A program made the position numbers and the translations under genes. From Sporosarcina luteola (lineage in GTDB: Bacteria; Bacillota; Bacilli; Bacillales_A; Planococcaceae): a stretch of DNA of 64,000 nt. Positions within the stretch are counted from its first letter, which is position 1; every line of letters begins with the position of its first letter. The stretch is taken from contig NZ_JAMBOI010000001.1 in NCBI RefSeq assembly GCF_023715535.1, positions 620,001 to 684,000 of the forward strand. Reading direction: 5' to 3'. The notes under the pieces are model-generated. The model was not told the DNA's origin and searched no databases. It saw nothing but the letters and a program-made list of their open reading frames with translations. Below, piece by piece: positions 33,647 through 42,651 of the stretch.

Positions 33647-35269
33647 TCACACTTCCAACACATGCCCCTTCAATTTCTCACGCAGGGCGGCTTTCAGGAA
33701 CTTGCCGACGGATGTTTTCGGAATTTCATCCAAGAACACGACGGCGTCCGGAACCCATAACTTCGCGAATTGGCCTTCCAAGTAGTTAAGCAGTTCGGCT
33801 TTCAGCGCATCATCGGCAGTTTTGCCCTCTTTCAAGACAACGCAGGCAAGCGGGCGTTCCACCCATTTTTCGTGCGGAACAGCGATGACGGCCGCCTCGA
33901 ACACCGCTTCGTGTGTCATCAACGCATTTTCGAGGTCAACGGATGAAATCCATTCCCCACCGCTCTTAATCAAATCCTTCGTCCGATCCATCAGTTTCAA
34001 GTAACCGATATCCGTCATGACGGCGATGTCGCCCGTATAGAGCCAACCGTCCTTAAACGCTTCCTCTGTCCGGTCGTCTTTGTAATATTCGCTCGCAATC
34101 CAAGGACCGCGAACCGCAAGTTCACCCATCGTCTTGCCATCCCACGGCACCTCGCCGTCTTCATTCACAATCTTCACTTCAAGCCCTGGCATGATCAACC
34201 CTTGCAGCGCCCGGATATCGATCCGTTCGTCCATCGGCAAGTCCTCCATGCCGGACGTATAAACCGATAAGCTGACTAGCGGGGATGTTTCTGTCATCCC
34301 ATATCCGACGTAGAACGGCACGCCGAGCCCCTCTTCGAACGCACGAATCAATCCCTTCGGAGATGCGGAGCCGCCGCTTACAATTCCTCGAAGCGATGAT
34401 AGATCACGCGGATTTTGCTGTTGCTCCTTCAGAACCGCCAGCCAAATCGTCGGCACCCCTGCCGTCAGTGTCACTTTTTCCTGTTCAATCAAATCAAGGA
34501 TAAGTTGCGGGTTGAAACCTGGTCCCGGCAGGACTTGCGTAGAACCATAGAAAACAGCAGCAAACGGCATGCCCCATGCATTTACATGGAACATTGGAAC
34601 AATCGGCATGATGACATCTCCTTCACGCAGTCCCATCGCATCCGCCAATCCGAGCGCAAAACTATGAAGGACAATGCCTCGATGCGTGTAGACGACCCCT
34701 TTCGGATTGCCCGTCGTTGCGGATGTATAGCACATTCCGGCAGGCGTGTTTTCATCCAGGTCTTCCGGATAGTCATACTGATCTGATGCCTCTGCCAGCA
34801 ATGCTTCATAGGAATGGACATTTGCAAGCGTCGTTTCCGGCACATCAGTGCTGTCGCCCATAATTACGTAATGCTTTACCGTCTTCAAGAACGGTGCCAG
34901 CTTTTCAAGATGCGGGAAAAGGTTATCATCCACTAGTAAAATCTCATCTTCTGCATGATTGATGACATACGCGATATGCTCCGGTGCCAAGCGGATGTTC
35001 ACCATATGAAGGATAGCGCCCGTACTCGGCACGCCGAAATAGGCTTCTAGATGGCGGTGATGATTCCAGCCGAAAGTCCCCACTTTCGTCCCGTGCTTCA
35101 TCCCGAGCTTCGTCAAAGCGTTCGACAGCTTCCTCGTCCGCTTCGCCCATTCCCGATACGGAATGCGATGAATCATGTCTGGCCCTGTGCGCGAGATGAT
35201 CAGTTTGTTCGGAAAAAACTGCTCGGCCCTTTTTATGAACGATGATAGTAGTAATGGTGTTTGCATCAT
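33647..35269 (-). CDS. Fatty-acyl-CoA synthetase (AMP-forming)
   Basis: 540 aa ANL-superfamily ligase: AMP-binding P-loop YTSATTGNPKGVVYTHRG near residue 180, YGMTETSPL (A5), GWLYTGDIA (A7) and PKTSVGKFLKAALRE with the catalytic Lys near the C-terminus. It activates fatty or related acids to acyl-CoA. Length and motifs fit medium/long-chain acyl-CoA ligases. Last gene of a beta-oxidation-like operon. Confidence 0.88.
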   Translation of the reverse strand: MMQTPLLLSSFIKRAEQFFPNKLIISRTGPDMIHRIPYREWAKRTRKLSNALTKLGMKHGTKVGTFGWNHHRHLEAYFGVPSTGAILHMVNIRLAPEHIAYVINHAEDEILLVDDNLFPHLEKLAPFLKTVKHYVIMGDSTDVPETTLANVHSYEALLAEASDQYDYPEDLDENTPAGMCYTSATTGNPKGVVYTHRGIVLHSFALGLADAMGLREGDVIMPIVPMFHVNAWGMPFAAVFYGSTQVLPGPGFNPQLILDLIEQEKVTLTAGVPTIWLAVLKEQQQNPRDLSSLRGIVSGGSASPKGLIRAFEEGLGVPFYVGYGMTETSPLVSLSVYTSGMEDLPMDERIDIRALQGLIMPGLEVKIVNEDGEVPWDGKTMGELAVRGPWIASEYYKDDRTEEAFKDGWLYTGDIAVMTDIGYLKLMDRTKDLIKSGGEWISSVDLENALMTHEAVFEAAVIAVPHEKWVERPLACVVLKEGKTADDALKAELLNYLEGQFAKLWVPDAVVFLDEIPKTSVGKFLKAALREKLKGHVLEV

Positions 35270-35377
35270 TTGAATCGCTCCCCTTTTGCGCTTTTATAGT
35301 GTGAAACATGTACAACCATCCCAAGTAATCACTTGCGCCTCCACAATCCTATGCGGACAAGCTTCCTGCTATTCTAT

Positions 35378-36526
35378 TTACAACCCCATATTCTTCGCGA
35401 TGATCATCTTCATGATTTCATTCGTCCCGGCGTAGATCGATGCAACCGGAATATCGCGGTACCTACGCGCAATCTTGTACTCCTCCATATAGCCGTATCC
35501 TCCATGCAGCTGCATGCATTCCGCGGAGATTTCACGTGCCGTTTCGGTGATCCAATATTTCGCCATGGACACTTTCGTCACGACGTCCTTGCCGGCCAAA
35601 TGGTCTTCAATGAGCGATTCAAGAAACGCTTTGCCGAGCTCCACCTTCGTCGCGATTTCCGCAAGCTTGAACTGCGTGTTTTGGAATGAACCGATGGGCT
35701 TGCCGAACGCCTCCCGTGATTTCACGTAGTCGAGCGTCATTTCGAGCATATCCTCTGAAGCTGTTTGTGCGGACAATGCGACGAGCAGCCTTTCCTGCTG
35801 GAGCTTTTCCATCAGACAGCTGAAGCCCTTTCCTTCGCCGCCGATTAAATTGCCAACAGGCACCCGGCAATCCTCGAAGTACAGTTCAGCGGTATCTTGC
35901 GAATGCATGCCGACTTTATCGAGCTTCCGGCCTTTCGTAAATCCAGGTGTGCCTTCCTCAATCATGAGCAAGCTGATTCCCCTATGCTTCGGTTCCGCCT
36001 GCGGATCCGTCTTCACGACGACAAGGAACAGAATGCCATTCACACCGTTTGTAATGAATGTCTTTTGTCCATTCACGACATAATGATCGCCGTCCTTTAT
36101 GGCAGTCGTCCGGATGTTGGCGAGGTCCGAACCGGTTCCGGGTTCCGTCATCGCAACGCCTGTAATAAAATCGGCGGTGATGCATCCCGGCAGCCAACGC
36201 TTCTTCTGCTCGTCCGTCCCATATGATTCGATGTACGGAACGACGATGTCATTATGCAGGCCGACCCCCGTCAAGCCTGCTCCGACCCGTTCCATCTCTT
36301 CCCCGATGATGACCCCATAGCTGAAATCGAGCCCGAGACCGCCATACTGCTCTTCCACTTGCGGACAAAGGAACCCCATTTCCCCGAGCTTCCGCCAAAA
36401 ACTGACGGGAATGAGCCGGTCTTCTTCCCATTGATCGTAATGGGGCACCGCTTCCTTCGCCAGGAATTTTCGTAGCGTTTCCCGGAATAGGACATGTTCA
36501 TCTGTTTCAAATCGGTAACGCGCCAT
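35378..36526 (-). CDS. Acyl-CoA dehydrogenase
   Basis: 382 aa, FAD-dependent. Signature GVAMTEPGTGSDLANIRTTA and the C-terminal QLHGGYGYMEEYKIARRYRD with the expected YxRD-type end; TNEIMKMIIAK closes the fold. It oxidises acyl-CoA to trans-2-enoyl-CoA. Catalytic Glu position is the usual one in the YAGTNEI region. Lies 12 bp after the SDR gene. Confidence 0.9.
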   Translation of the reverse strand: MARYRFETDEHVLFRETLRKFLAKEAVPHYDQWEEDRLIPVSFWRKLGEMGFLCPQVEEQYGGLGLDFSYGVIIGEEMERVGAGLTGVGLHNDIVVPYIESYGTDEQKKRWLPGCITADFITGVAMTEPGTGSDLANIRTTAIKDGDHYVVNGQKTFITNGVNGILFLVVVKTDPQAEPKHRGISLLMIEEGTPGFTKGRKLDKVGMHSQDTAELYFEDCRVPVGNLIGGEGKGFSCLMEKLQQERLLVALSAQTASEDMLEMTLDYVKSREAFGKPIGSFQNTQFKLAEIATKVELGKAFLESLIEDHLAGKDVVTKVSMAKYWITETAREISAECMQLHGGYGYMEEYKIARRYRDIPVASIYAGTNEIMKMIIAKNMGL

Positions 36527-36538
36527 ACGTAACCCCCC

Positions 36539-37309
36539 TCATTTCGGTTGCATCCTAATCGCTCCATCCAACCTGATCGTCTCCCCATTCAATAGCGGAT
36601 TCGTGAAGATGCTTTCAACGAGCTTTGCATATTCTTCCGGACGTCCGAGCCGCTTAGGAAATAGCGTCAACTCCTCAAGCGCATTGCGCGCAGGATCCGG
36701 GAGTCCCGCGAATAGTGGCGTTTCAACGAGGCCCGGCGCAACGGTCATGACACGAATGCCGTATCCGGCGAATTCACGGGCAATCGGCAATGTCATCCCG
36801 ACGACACCGCCTTTTGAAGCACTGTACGCCGCCTGTCCGATCTGCCCCTCGAAAGCTGCAATCGAAGCGGTATTCACGATTACACCCCGCTCGCCTTCCG
36901 CATTCGGTTCATTGCCCATCATAGCGGCGGCCGCCACCCGGATGACATTGAAAGTTCCCGTCAAATTGACGCGGATCACTTGTTCAAAACGGTCGAGAAT
37001 CATCGGGCCGCCTTTTGAAACGACTTTCCCAGGGGTTGCAATCCCTGCGCAATTAACGACGGCATTCACCTTTCCGAACACCGATACAGATTCAGCTACG
37101 TTCACCTCGACATTTTCAGCGTTCGCCACATCCGTTTTCAGGAATAAAACATGATCTTTCCCTAACTCATCGACCAACATCTTGCCACGTTCTTCATTCA
37201 TATCGAAAACAGCGACTTTACCACCGGCATCCACAATCCTTCGAGTCGTCGCCTCCCCTAAACCGGATGCCCCTCCCGTGACAATCGCTATAATTTCATG
37301 CATTTCCAT
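36539..37309 (-). CDS. SDR-family 3-hydroxyacyl-CoA dehydrogenase-like oxidoreductase
   Basis: 256 aa classical SDR: TGGASGLGEATTRRI (NAD-binding TGxxxGxG), NCAG, and the YxxxK pair in AYSASKGGVVGM with an upstream Ser in VNTASIAAFEG. The sequence resembles type II 3-hydroxyacyl-CoA dehydrogenase (HSD10). In this operon it probably performs the 3-hydroxyacyl-CoA oxidation step. Note that no enoyl-CoA hydratase is linked. Confidence 0.85.
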   Translation of the reverse strand: MEMHEIIAIVTGGASGLGEATTRRIVDAGGKVAVFDMNEERGKMLVDELGKDHVLFLKTDVANAENVEVNVAESVSVFGKVNAVVNCAGIATPGKVVSKGGPMILDRFEQVIRVNLTGTFNVIRVAAAAMMGNEPNAEGERGVIVNTASIAAFEGQIGQAAYSASKGGVVGMTLPIAREFAGYGIRVMTVAPGLVETPLFAGLPDPARNALEELTLFPKRLGRPEEYAKLVESIFTNPLLNGETIRLDGAIRMQPK

Positions 37310-37333
37310 CTGTCCGTCCCCCTGTATGTAACG

Positions 37334-38482
37334 TTATAATCTTTCAATAATCGTCGCGTTTGCCATTCCCATCCCTTCGCAAATGGCGAGCAGTCCGTAT
37401 CTTCCACCCGTACGTTGCAGTTCCTTCACCATCGACACGAGCAATTTCGTGCCCGTCGCTCCGAGTGGATGACCGAGTGCAATTGCGCCTCCGTTCGGGT
37501 TCAGCTTTTCTGGATCGGCGCCAGTATCCTTCAACCAGGCGAGCGGTACGGGAGCGAATGCTTCATTTACTTCATAAACGTCCATATCTTCAATAGATAG
37601 TCCCGACTTCAACAAGACCTTCCGAGTCGCTTCAATCGGTCCTGTCAACATCAAAGTCGGATCCGACCCGACAACAGTACGCGCCACAATCCTCGCAAGC
37701 GGCTTCAATCCGAGTTCCTCTGCTTTTTCCTTCGACATAAGCAGGACAGCGGATGCGCCATCACTCATTTGACTGGCGTTTCCAGCGGTGATGACGCCAT
37801 TTTCATCGAACACAGTTTTGAGGCCGGCAAGCACTTCAGGTGTTGAATCTGGACGCGGGCCTTCATCCCTTGCAACGGTTTCCACTTCACCATCGACGCG
37901 ATTCACAGCAACCGGCACGATTTCGTCAGCGAATTTGCCTTCTTCGATGGCCCGGATCGCTTTCTGATGGCTTTCGTATGCGAAACGGTCGAGTTCTTCA
38001 CGGGACAGTCCCCATTGCGCGGCAATGCGTTCCGCGGAAAGGCCTTGGTTGATGATTTCATGTTTCTCCGTCAGCTTGGGACTTGGTTTGGCATCCCTCA
38101 TATTCGAGAACATCGGCGCCCTCGTCATGCTTTCGACGCCGCCGGCAATGACAATGTCCATATCGCCTGACGCAATCGCTTGCGAAGCGAAGTGGACGGC
38201 CTGCTGGCTTGACCCGCATTGCCGATCGATCGTAACTCCTGGCACATGGACCGGAAAACCTGCGATCAAGGCCGCCGTCCGCGCAATATTGCCCCCTTGT
38301 TCACCCGACTGCGTGACGCAGCCTAAAATGACGTCCTCTATATCACCTTTATCGATTCCTGCACGTGTTACCAGCTCTTCAAGGACAACAGCTGCAAGCT
38401 CATCCGGTCGATATTCCGACAAACCGCCTTTTCGTCTTGCGACAGCGGTCCGTACCCCTTCGACAATGACCACTTCTCTCAT
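37334..38482 (-). CDS. Acetyl-CoA acetyltransferase / 3-ketoacyl-CoA thiolase
   Basis: 382 aa thiolase. Active-site Cys in RQCGSSQQAVHFA, the His in GGAIALGHPLGATG and the second Cys in ICEGMGMANATI are all present. It cleaves 3-ketoacyl-CoA (or condenses acetyl-CoA). ATG after GAGGTG. First gene of the operon thiolase-SDR-ACAD-ligase. Confidence 0.9.
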   Translation of the reverse strand: MREVVIVEGVRTAVARRKGGLSEYRPDELAAVVLEELVTRAGIDKGDIEDVILGCVTQSGEQGGNIARTAALIAGFPVHVPGVTIDRQCGSSQQAVHFASQAIASGDMDIVIAGGVESMTRAPMFSNMRDAKPSPKLTEKHEIINQGLSAERIAAQWGLSREELDRFAYESHQKAIRAIEEGKFADEIVPVAVNRVDGEVETVARDEGPRPDSTPEVLAGLKTVFDENGVITAGNASQMSDGASAVLLMSKEKAEELGLKPLARIVARTVVGSDPTLMLTGPIEATRKVLLKSGLSIEDMDVYEVNEAFAPVPLAWLKDTGADPEKLNPNGGAIALGHPLGATGTKLLVSMVKELQRTGGRYGLLAICEGMGMANATIIERL

Positions 38483-38585
38483 ATTGGCACCTCATTCTCT
38501 GAATTAATTGATAGTTCATATAGTTACAGCTTACCTGAAAGCGCTCCCAATATCCATAGCATTTTTCGGTGTCCCTAGAACAGAA

Positions 38586-38602
38586 TCGGTCTCAGGTCGT
38601 AG
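38586..38602 (+). promoter_or_regulatory. Candidate LiaR-type operator upstream of liaI
   Basis: TCGGTCTCAGGTCGTAG, an imperfect inverted repeat about 80 bp upstream of liaI, in the right place for autoregulation by the LiaSR system. Assignment is inference only; no consensus comparison could be run. Confidence 0.3.
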
Positions 38603-38682
38603 ATGGAAATCCGCTTTGCGGCCGTTTGGGAGAGTCGATGTCCATTGTAAGATGTAGATACAACGAAAGGAGGAACAACAAT

Positions 38683-39036
38683 ATGAAAAAATTTGGTCTT
38701 GCGATTCTCGGCATAGTGGCGGCAATCGTTGTTCTCGCAAACTTAGGGTCGATTCTGGCACTTGCCATTTCCGGTGCGATCGCTTTTGCAGGGTTCCACT
38801 ATTACAGGAAGAGTGATTCGACATTCCTGAAGCTGTTCTGGGGAATTGTGCTGCTCATCGGTTTGGTGACAGCTGTTTCAAACGTGCCGGCATTCATCGG
38901 CATCATCGCGTTGCTCGGTGTTTACTATGTGTGGCGCAAATGGAATGAGCGTACAAACGAAAATGTAATTGAAGCTGCATATTCAGACGACCCATTCGTC
39001 AACTTCGAACGGCAATGGGATGAAATTACAAAATGA
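38683..39036 (+). CDS. liaI: LiaI-like membrane protein
   Basis: 117 aa with GAAAGGAGG before the ATG. Hydrophobic segments (ILGIVAAIVVLANLGSILAL, ISGAIAFAGFHYY, LFWGIVLLIGLVTAVS, AFIGIIALLGVYYVW) are followed by an acidic cytosolic tail. Position first in a liaI-H-F-S-R order identifies it as the membrane anchor for LiaH in the cell-envelope stress response. Confidence 0.78.
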   Translation: MKKFGLAILGIVAAIVVLANLGSILALAISGAIAFAGFHYYRKSDSTFLKLFWGIVLLIGLVTAVSNVPAFIGIIALLGVYYVWRKWNERTNENVIEAAYSDDPFVNFERQWDEITK

Positions 39037-39049
39037 GGAGGAAACTACA

Positions 39050-39688
39050 ATGAACAGTTTATGGAACAGATTGAAATACACGGTGCAAGCAGACTTGCAT
39101 TCAGCGCTTGATAAAAAGGAAGCGAAAAACCCGATTGCGATGTTGAATCAATATATCAAGGAAGCGGAAAAACAGACAGAATCGGTCGGCAAGCTATTGG
39201 AGCGCCAAGGGAAGTTGAAAGTTGAGCTTGAGAAGGAGTTTGCCGAAGCGGAAGCGATGCTCGAAAAACGCCGCCGTCAACTGGAGCTTGCGCAGTCGAT
39301 GGGCGAAGATGATTTGGTCGCCTTCGCTCAAGATGAGGTGATTGCTTACGAAACGCGTGCGAACGAGTTGGCGGCTAGCATTACACAGTCGGAGCAAGAA
39401 TTGATTGCGCTGGAACGTAAATTCGAGGAAATGAAACATAAAGTGAAAGATATGAAGGTCCGCCAGTTGCAATTGATGGGCAAAGAAAACGTTACACGCG
39501 CCCATCGCCGCATGGATCAATTCATCTCCCCCGAAAACGGTGACAAGCAAGTCTCAAGCGTCGAGGAAATGAACGCGTATATCGAAAATCTCGGCGGTAA
39601 GATCAATCGCGAGTATGAAGCGTCTTCGATGGAACGCAGATTGGAATTGCTTGAGAAAAATGCCGCAAACAAGGCGGAAATTGTGTAA
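39050..39688 (+). CDS. liaH: PspA/IM30 family protein LiaH
   Basis: 212 aa almost wholly helical coiled-coil, the PspA/IM30/Vipp1 pattern: NPIAMLNQYIKEAEKQTE, long Glu/Lys/Arg-rich helices, and a final ENLGGKINREYEASSME. LiaH oligomers support the membrane under antibiotic stress. GAGGAGG precedes ATG at 39050, 13 bp after liaI. Confidence 0.9.
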   Translation: MNSLWNRLKYTVQADLHSALDKKEAKNPIAMLNQYIKEAEKQTESVGKLLERQGKLKVELEKEFAEAEAMLEKRRRQLELAQSMGEDDLVAFAQDEVIAYETRANELAASITQSEQELIALERKFEEMKHKVKDMKVRQLQLMGKENVTRAHRRMDQFISPENGDKQVSSVEEMNAYIENLGGKINREYEASSMERRLELLEKNAANKAEIV

Positions 39689-39718
39689 TATAGAAGTGCG
39701 TAGGTTTCATTTACAGGG

Positions 39719-39815
39719 TTTATGATCACTTGCAACGGTTTATGATCACACCGGGATTTATGATCACTTACCGGAATTTATGATCACTTGGAACGATTTA
39801 TAATCACTTACATTA
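39719..39815 (+). repeat. 20-bp tandem array, TTTATGATCACTT family (5 units)
   Basis: Units at 39719, 39739, 39757, 39777 and 39797 share TTTATGATCAC(TT). Spacing is 20 bp except one of 18. It sits inside the lia operon between liaH and a terminator. Confidence 0.88.
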
Positions 39816-39822
39816 ATTAGAT

Positions 39823-39847
39823 GGGAAGGTGTCCGCCTTCCCTTTTC
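39823..39847 (+). terminator. Intra-operon terminator after liaH
   Basis: Stem GGGAAGG/CCTTCCC with a 6-base loop, followed by TTTTC. It would limit transcription of liaFSR relative to liaIH, as in other Bacillota. Confidence 0.8.
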
Positions 39848-39875
39848 TATCTGACATCCAGAAGGGGGCATTAGA

Positions 39876-40577
39876 ATGAAACAAATGGATACGAATAAGA
39901 TGACATTTTGGATAGCTGCGTTTCTTTTGCTCGTTTTCATAGAATCCGCTTTCCTGGCGAATGGCAACATCATCTTCCTCCTTCTCGGTGCCGGATTAAC
40001 TTATTTCGGGTTCAAGAGACGTTCGAAGTGGATGGCCTTTTTAGGGCTGTTCTTCATTGTTATGGCGTTGTTGACCTTGTGGAGCTTACGTCTACTGTTG
40101 CTCGCCATGTTCATTTATGTTTTATTCCACTTGTGGAAAGGGATTCCTGCGGAGCAGATGATGCGTCCGTTGAAAGAGTTTCAAAAGGAGACGCCGAATG
40201 GCATTTGGAAAAACAAATGGTTTTCTGTCCAGGCGTCCCCCTTCTCTTCCTATGAATGGGAAGACGTACAAATCCAAGGTTTTTTCGGGGATATCCATGT
40301 TGATGTGACCGACACAGTCCTTCCGAAAGGGACGTCATTCATCGCCATCCGGCAAGGGTTCGGGCGGATCAAGATTGACCTGCCTTACGAAATCCCCGTG
40401 CGCATCCATTACAATACGTTGTTTGGCGAAGCGCGGATCCTTGATATCAGTCCGAAGCGGATGATCAATGAGACTCTTCATTTTAAGGACGGCTACGACG
40501 CGGACATCGGGGACCGGGCCGAGCTGATCATCTCCCTTTCCACATGGATCGGAGATATTGAGGTGGTGCGGAAATGA
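39876..40577 (+). CDS. liaF: LiaF, negative regulator of the LiaSR system
   Basis: 233 aa with four N-terminal membrane segments and a C-terminal cytosolic domain of the cell-wall-active-antibiotics-response (YvqF) type (IQGFFGDIHVDVTDTVLPKG, then ELIISLSTWIGDIEV). LiaF keeps the LiaS kinase off until envelope stress. GAAGGGGG precedes ATG; the stop overlaps liaS (ATGA). Confidence 0.88.
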   Translation: MKQMDTNKMTFWIAAFLLLVFIESAFLANGNIIFLLLGAGLTYFGFKRRSKWMAFLGLFFIVMALLTLWSLRLLLLAMFIYVLFHLWKGIPAEQMMRPLKEFQKETPNGIWKNKWFSVQASPFSSYEWEDVQIQGFFGDIHVDVTDTVLPKGTSFIAIRQGFGRIKIDLPYEIPVRIHYNTLFGEARILDISPKRMINETLHFKDGYDADIGDRAELIISLSTWIGDIEVVRK

Positions 40578-41620
40578 AGAACTTCTTTGGTCGCAGCCTC
40601 TTTTTATCATTCATTTTCACGGGAGTTGCGGCATTGTATTTCTACACGCTCGTCGATGTTCCGTTGAATGAAAGCTGGTTGTTCTTCTATGAAATCCAAT
40701 ATGCGAACGTACCATTAGGCGCCTGGATCATTTTGACTTGCATCACGCTTGGTTCAATTATTGCAGGTTGGATGGGCGGCATCGGCCGTTCCAAAGTGAA
40801 GGCGATTGAACAACAGCTGACAGGGTTAGTTCAAAATGAAGAGATTGTGAACGTCTCAAAATCGTTTTCCCCGAAGATTGATAGAACGCTTGAAGACGTG
40901 TCCAATATTTTGACGACACAACGGAAAAGCTTGCAGCGGATTACGGATGAACGTGCGGAAGCGCAAGATAAATTGATACAGGAACGGATTGTACAGGAGC
41001 GGCAGCGACTCGCACGTGAGCTGCATGATTCCGTTTCCCAGCAGCTTTTTGCCGCTTCGATGCTCATGTCCGCCATAAATGAACAGGAGCATGAACAGAC
41101 AGTGCAAAAACCGCTATTTCAAGTTGAGCGGATGATACAACAGGCGCAGCTCGAAATGCGGGCATTGCTCCTTCATTTACGACCAGCGGCATTGAATAAC
41201 AAATCGCTTGCGGAAGGTCTTGAGGAACTGTTAGTCGAATTAAAAGAGAAGGTTTCGTTCGATATCCGTTATCGACTTGAGGAAGTCTCTTTGTCTAAGG
41301 GAGCTGAAGACCACCTTTTCCGGATAGCGCAAGAAACGCTTTCGAACACGTTGCGACATGCGCAGGCGACGGAAGTCGATGTCCTATTCGTCGAACGCGA
41401 TAGCCTTGCTATTTTCCGTGTGCAAGATAACGGGGTCGGTTTCGAGGAGTCGGACGGCAAAGGCGGATCGTATGGATTGCAAAACGTGAAGGAACGGGCG
41501 ATTGAAATCGGCGGTACATGCAAAATCGTTTCAGTCCCTTCGCAAGGCACAATAGTGGAAGTGAAATTGCCGACGAAAAAGGGGGATGAATCAGATGATA
41601 CGGATTCTATTGGCGGATGA
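40574..41620 (+). CDS. liaS: Sensor histidine kinase LiaS
   Basis: 348 aa NarL-class kinase. Two N-terminal membrane helices with a very short extracellular loop (intramembrane-sensing type), then HisKA_3 with the phospho-His in RLARELHDSVSQQLFAAS and a HATPase with VQDNGVGFEES. Overlaps liaF and liaR; it phosphorylates LiaR on wall stress. Confidence 0.9.
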   Translation: MKNFFGRSLFLSFIFTGVAALYFYTLVDVPLNESWLFFYEIQYANVPLGAWIILTCITLGSIIAGWMGGIGRSKVKAIEQQLTGLVQNEEIVNVSKSFSPKIDRTLEDVSNILTTQRKSLQRITDERAEAQDKLIQERIVQERQRLARELHDSVSQQLFAASMLMSAINEQEHEQTVQKPLFQVERMIQQAQLEMRALLLHLRPAALNNKSLAEGLEELLVELKEKVSFDIRYRLEEVSLSKGAEDHLFRIAQETLSNTLRHAQATEVDVLFVERDSLAIFRVQDNGVGFEESDGKGGSYGLQNVKERAIEIGGTCKIVSVPSQGTIVEVKLPTKKGDESDDTDSIGG

Positions 41621-42227
41621 TCATGAAATGGTGCGAATCGGCGTGTCCGCTTATTTGCAGACTCAGCCCGATATGGAAGTCATCGACGAAGCAGTCAACG
41701 GGAAAGAAGCTGTCGAGAAGGCGCTTGCATTACGGCCCGATATTATATTAATGGATATGGTCATGCCGGAAATGAACGGCGCAGAGGCAACTGCCGAGAT
41801 CATCAAGCATTGGCCGGAAGCGAAAATCGTCATCGTCACCAGTTTCCTTGATGACGATAAAGTGTACCCGGCATTGGAAGCGGGAGCCATTAGCTACATT
41901 TTAAAAACCTCGAATGCCAAACGGATCGCGGAGGCCATACGCGACACGTTGAAAGGGCAAACCGTTTTGGAACCTGAAGTGACGTCCAAAATGATGCAGA
42001 AGATGCGGTCCGGCAATGGGCATCGCCTTCATAATGATCTGACGGAGCGCGAATTAGAGATTCTTCTTTTATTGGCAAAAGGGAAAACGAACCAGGAGAT
42101 TGCCGATGACTTGTTTATTGCGTTGAAAACGGTGAAAACACATGTCAGCAATCTGTTATCGAAGCTTGAGGTGCAGGATAGGACGCAAGCTGTGATTTAT
42201 GCGTTCAAGAATGATCTTGTGGAATGA
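41595..42227 (+). CDS. liaR: NarL-family response regulator LiaR
   Basis: About 210 aa: receiver with phospho-Asp in DIILMDMVMPEMNG and a C-terminal LuxR helix-turn-helix (LTERELEILLLLAKGKTNQEIA, KTVKTHVSNLLSKL). An ATG at 41586 touches the ribosome binding site AAGGGGG, so ATG 41595 is preferred. Overlaps liaS by 26 bp. Confidence 0.9.
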   Translation: MIRILLADDHEMVRIGVSAYLQTQPDMEVIDEAVNGKEAVEKALALRPDIILMDMVMPEMNGAEATAEIIKHWPEAKIVIVTSFLDDDKVYPALEAGAISYILKTSNAKRIAEAIRDTLKGQTVLEPEVTSKMMQKMRSGNGHRLHNDLTERELEILLLLAKGKTNQEIADDLFIALKTVKTHVSNLLSKLEVQDRTQAVIYAFKNDLVE

Positions 42228-42233
42228 AGAATG

Positions 42234-42267
42234 GCCGCATGCCCCCGAAATTGGCGTGCGGCTTTTT
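42234..42267 (+). terminator. Terminator of the lia operon
   Basis: Stem GCCGCATGCC/GGCGTGCGGC (one G-T pair) followed by TTTTT, 6 bp after liaR. Confidence 0.88.
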
Positions 42268-42310
42268 GGTGGGCAAGCTTTTCGGACAGGAGAATGGGAA
42301 ATTGCCTGGA

Positions 42311-42436
42311 AACGAGAACTTTCCCGTGACGAATGAGAACTCTTTGCCTGGAAACGAGAACTTTCCTGTGTAGAACGAGAACTCTTTGCCTGGAAACGAG
42401 AACTTTCCTGTGTAGAACGAGAAATTCTAGCGTAGG
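42311..42436 (+). repeat. 21-bp tandem array, AACGAGAACT family (6 units)
   Basis: Units start at 42311, 42332, 42353, 42374, 42395 and 42416, exactly 21 bp apart. Two alternating forms (tails TTTCCTGTGTAG and CTTTGCCTGGA) suggest a 42-bp higher-order duplication. Confidence 0.9.
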
Positions 42437-42469
42437 AGAGTTTCCTGCATAGGTACAAAGTAACGAAAT

Positions 42470-42590
42470 AAGCATAACTATGGAAAAGTCGCGCATAACT
42501 ATGTCGAACTCGCGCATAACTTGCCGAGATTGCGTCATAACCCCTCCGAACTCGCGCATAACTCGACAACAATGCGCCATAACTTTCTTT
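42470..42590 (+). repeat. 21-bp tandem array, GCGCATAACT family (6 units)
   Basis: The CATAAC core recurs at 42473, 42494, 42515, 42536, 42557 and 42578, always 21 bp apart. Reverse-complemented the core is AGTTATGCGC(GAGTT), similar to the catechol-side array. It lies between two outward-facing terminators. Confidence 0.9.
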
Positions 42591-42597
42591 CATTAGA

Positions 42598-42642
42598 TAA
42601 AAAAACTGCCCCACCACCGGATTTCCGATGGATGGGGCAGTT
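42598..42642 (-). terminator. Terminator of the TM-helix channel gene
   Basis: Stem ACTGCCCCA/TGGGGCAGT, followed on the minus strand by TTTTTT. Confidence 0.85.
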
Positions 42643-42651
42643 TCACGTTTA

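Noticed and set aside
38969..39049. 27-residue N-terminal extension of LiaH
   Set aside because: Overlaps liaI and lacks a binding site; GAGGAGG directly precedes the ATG at 39050.
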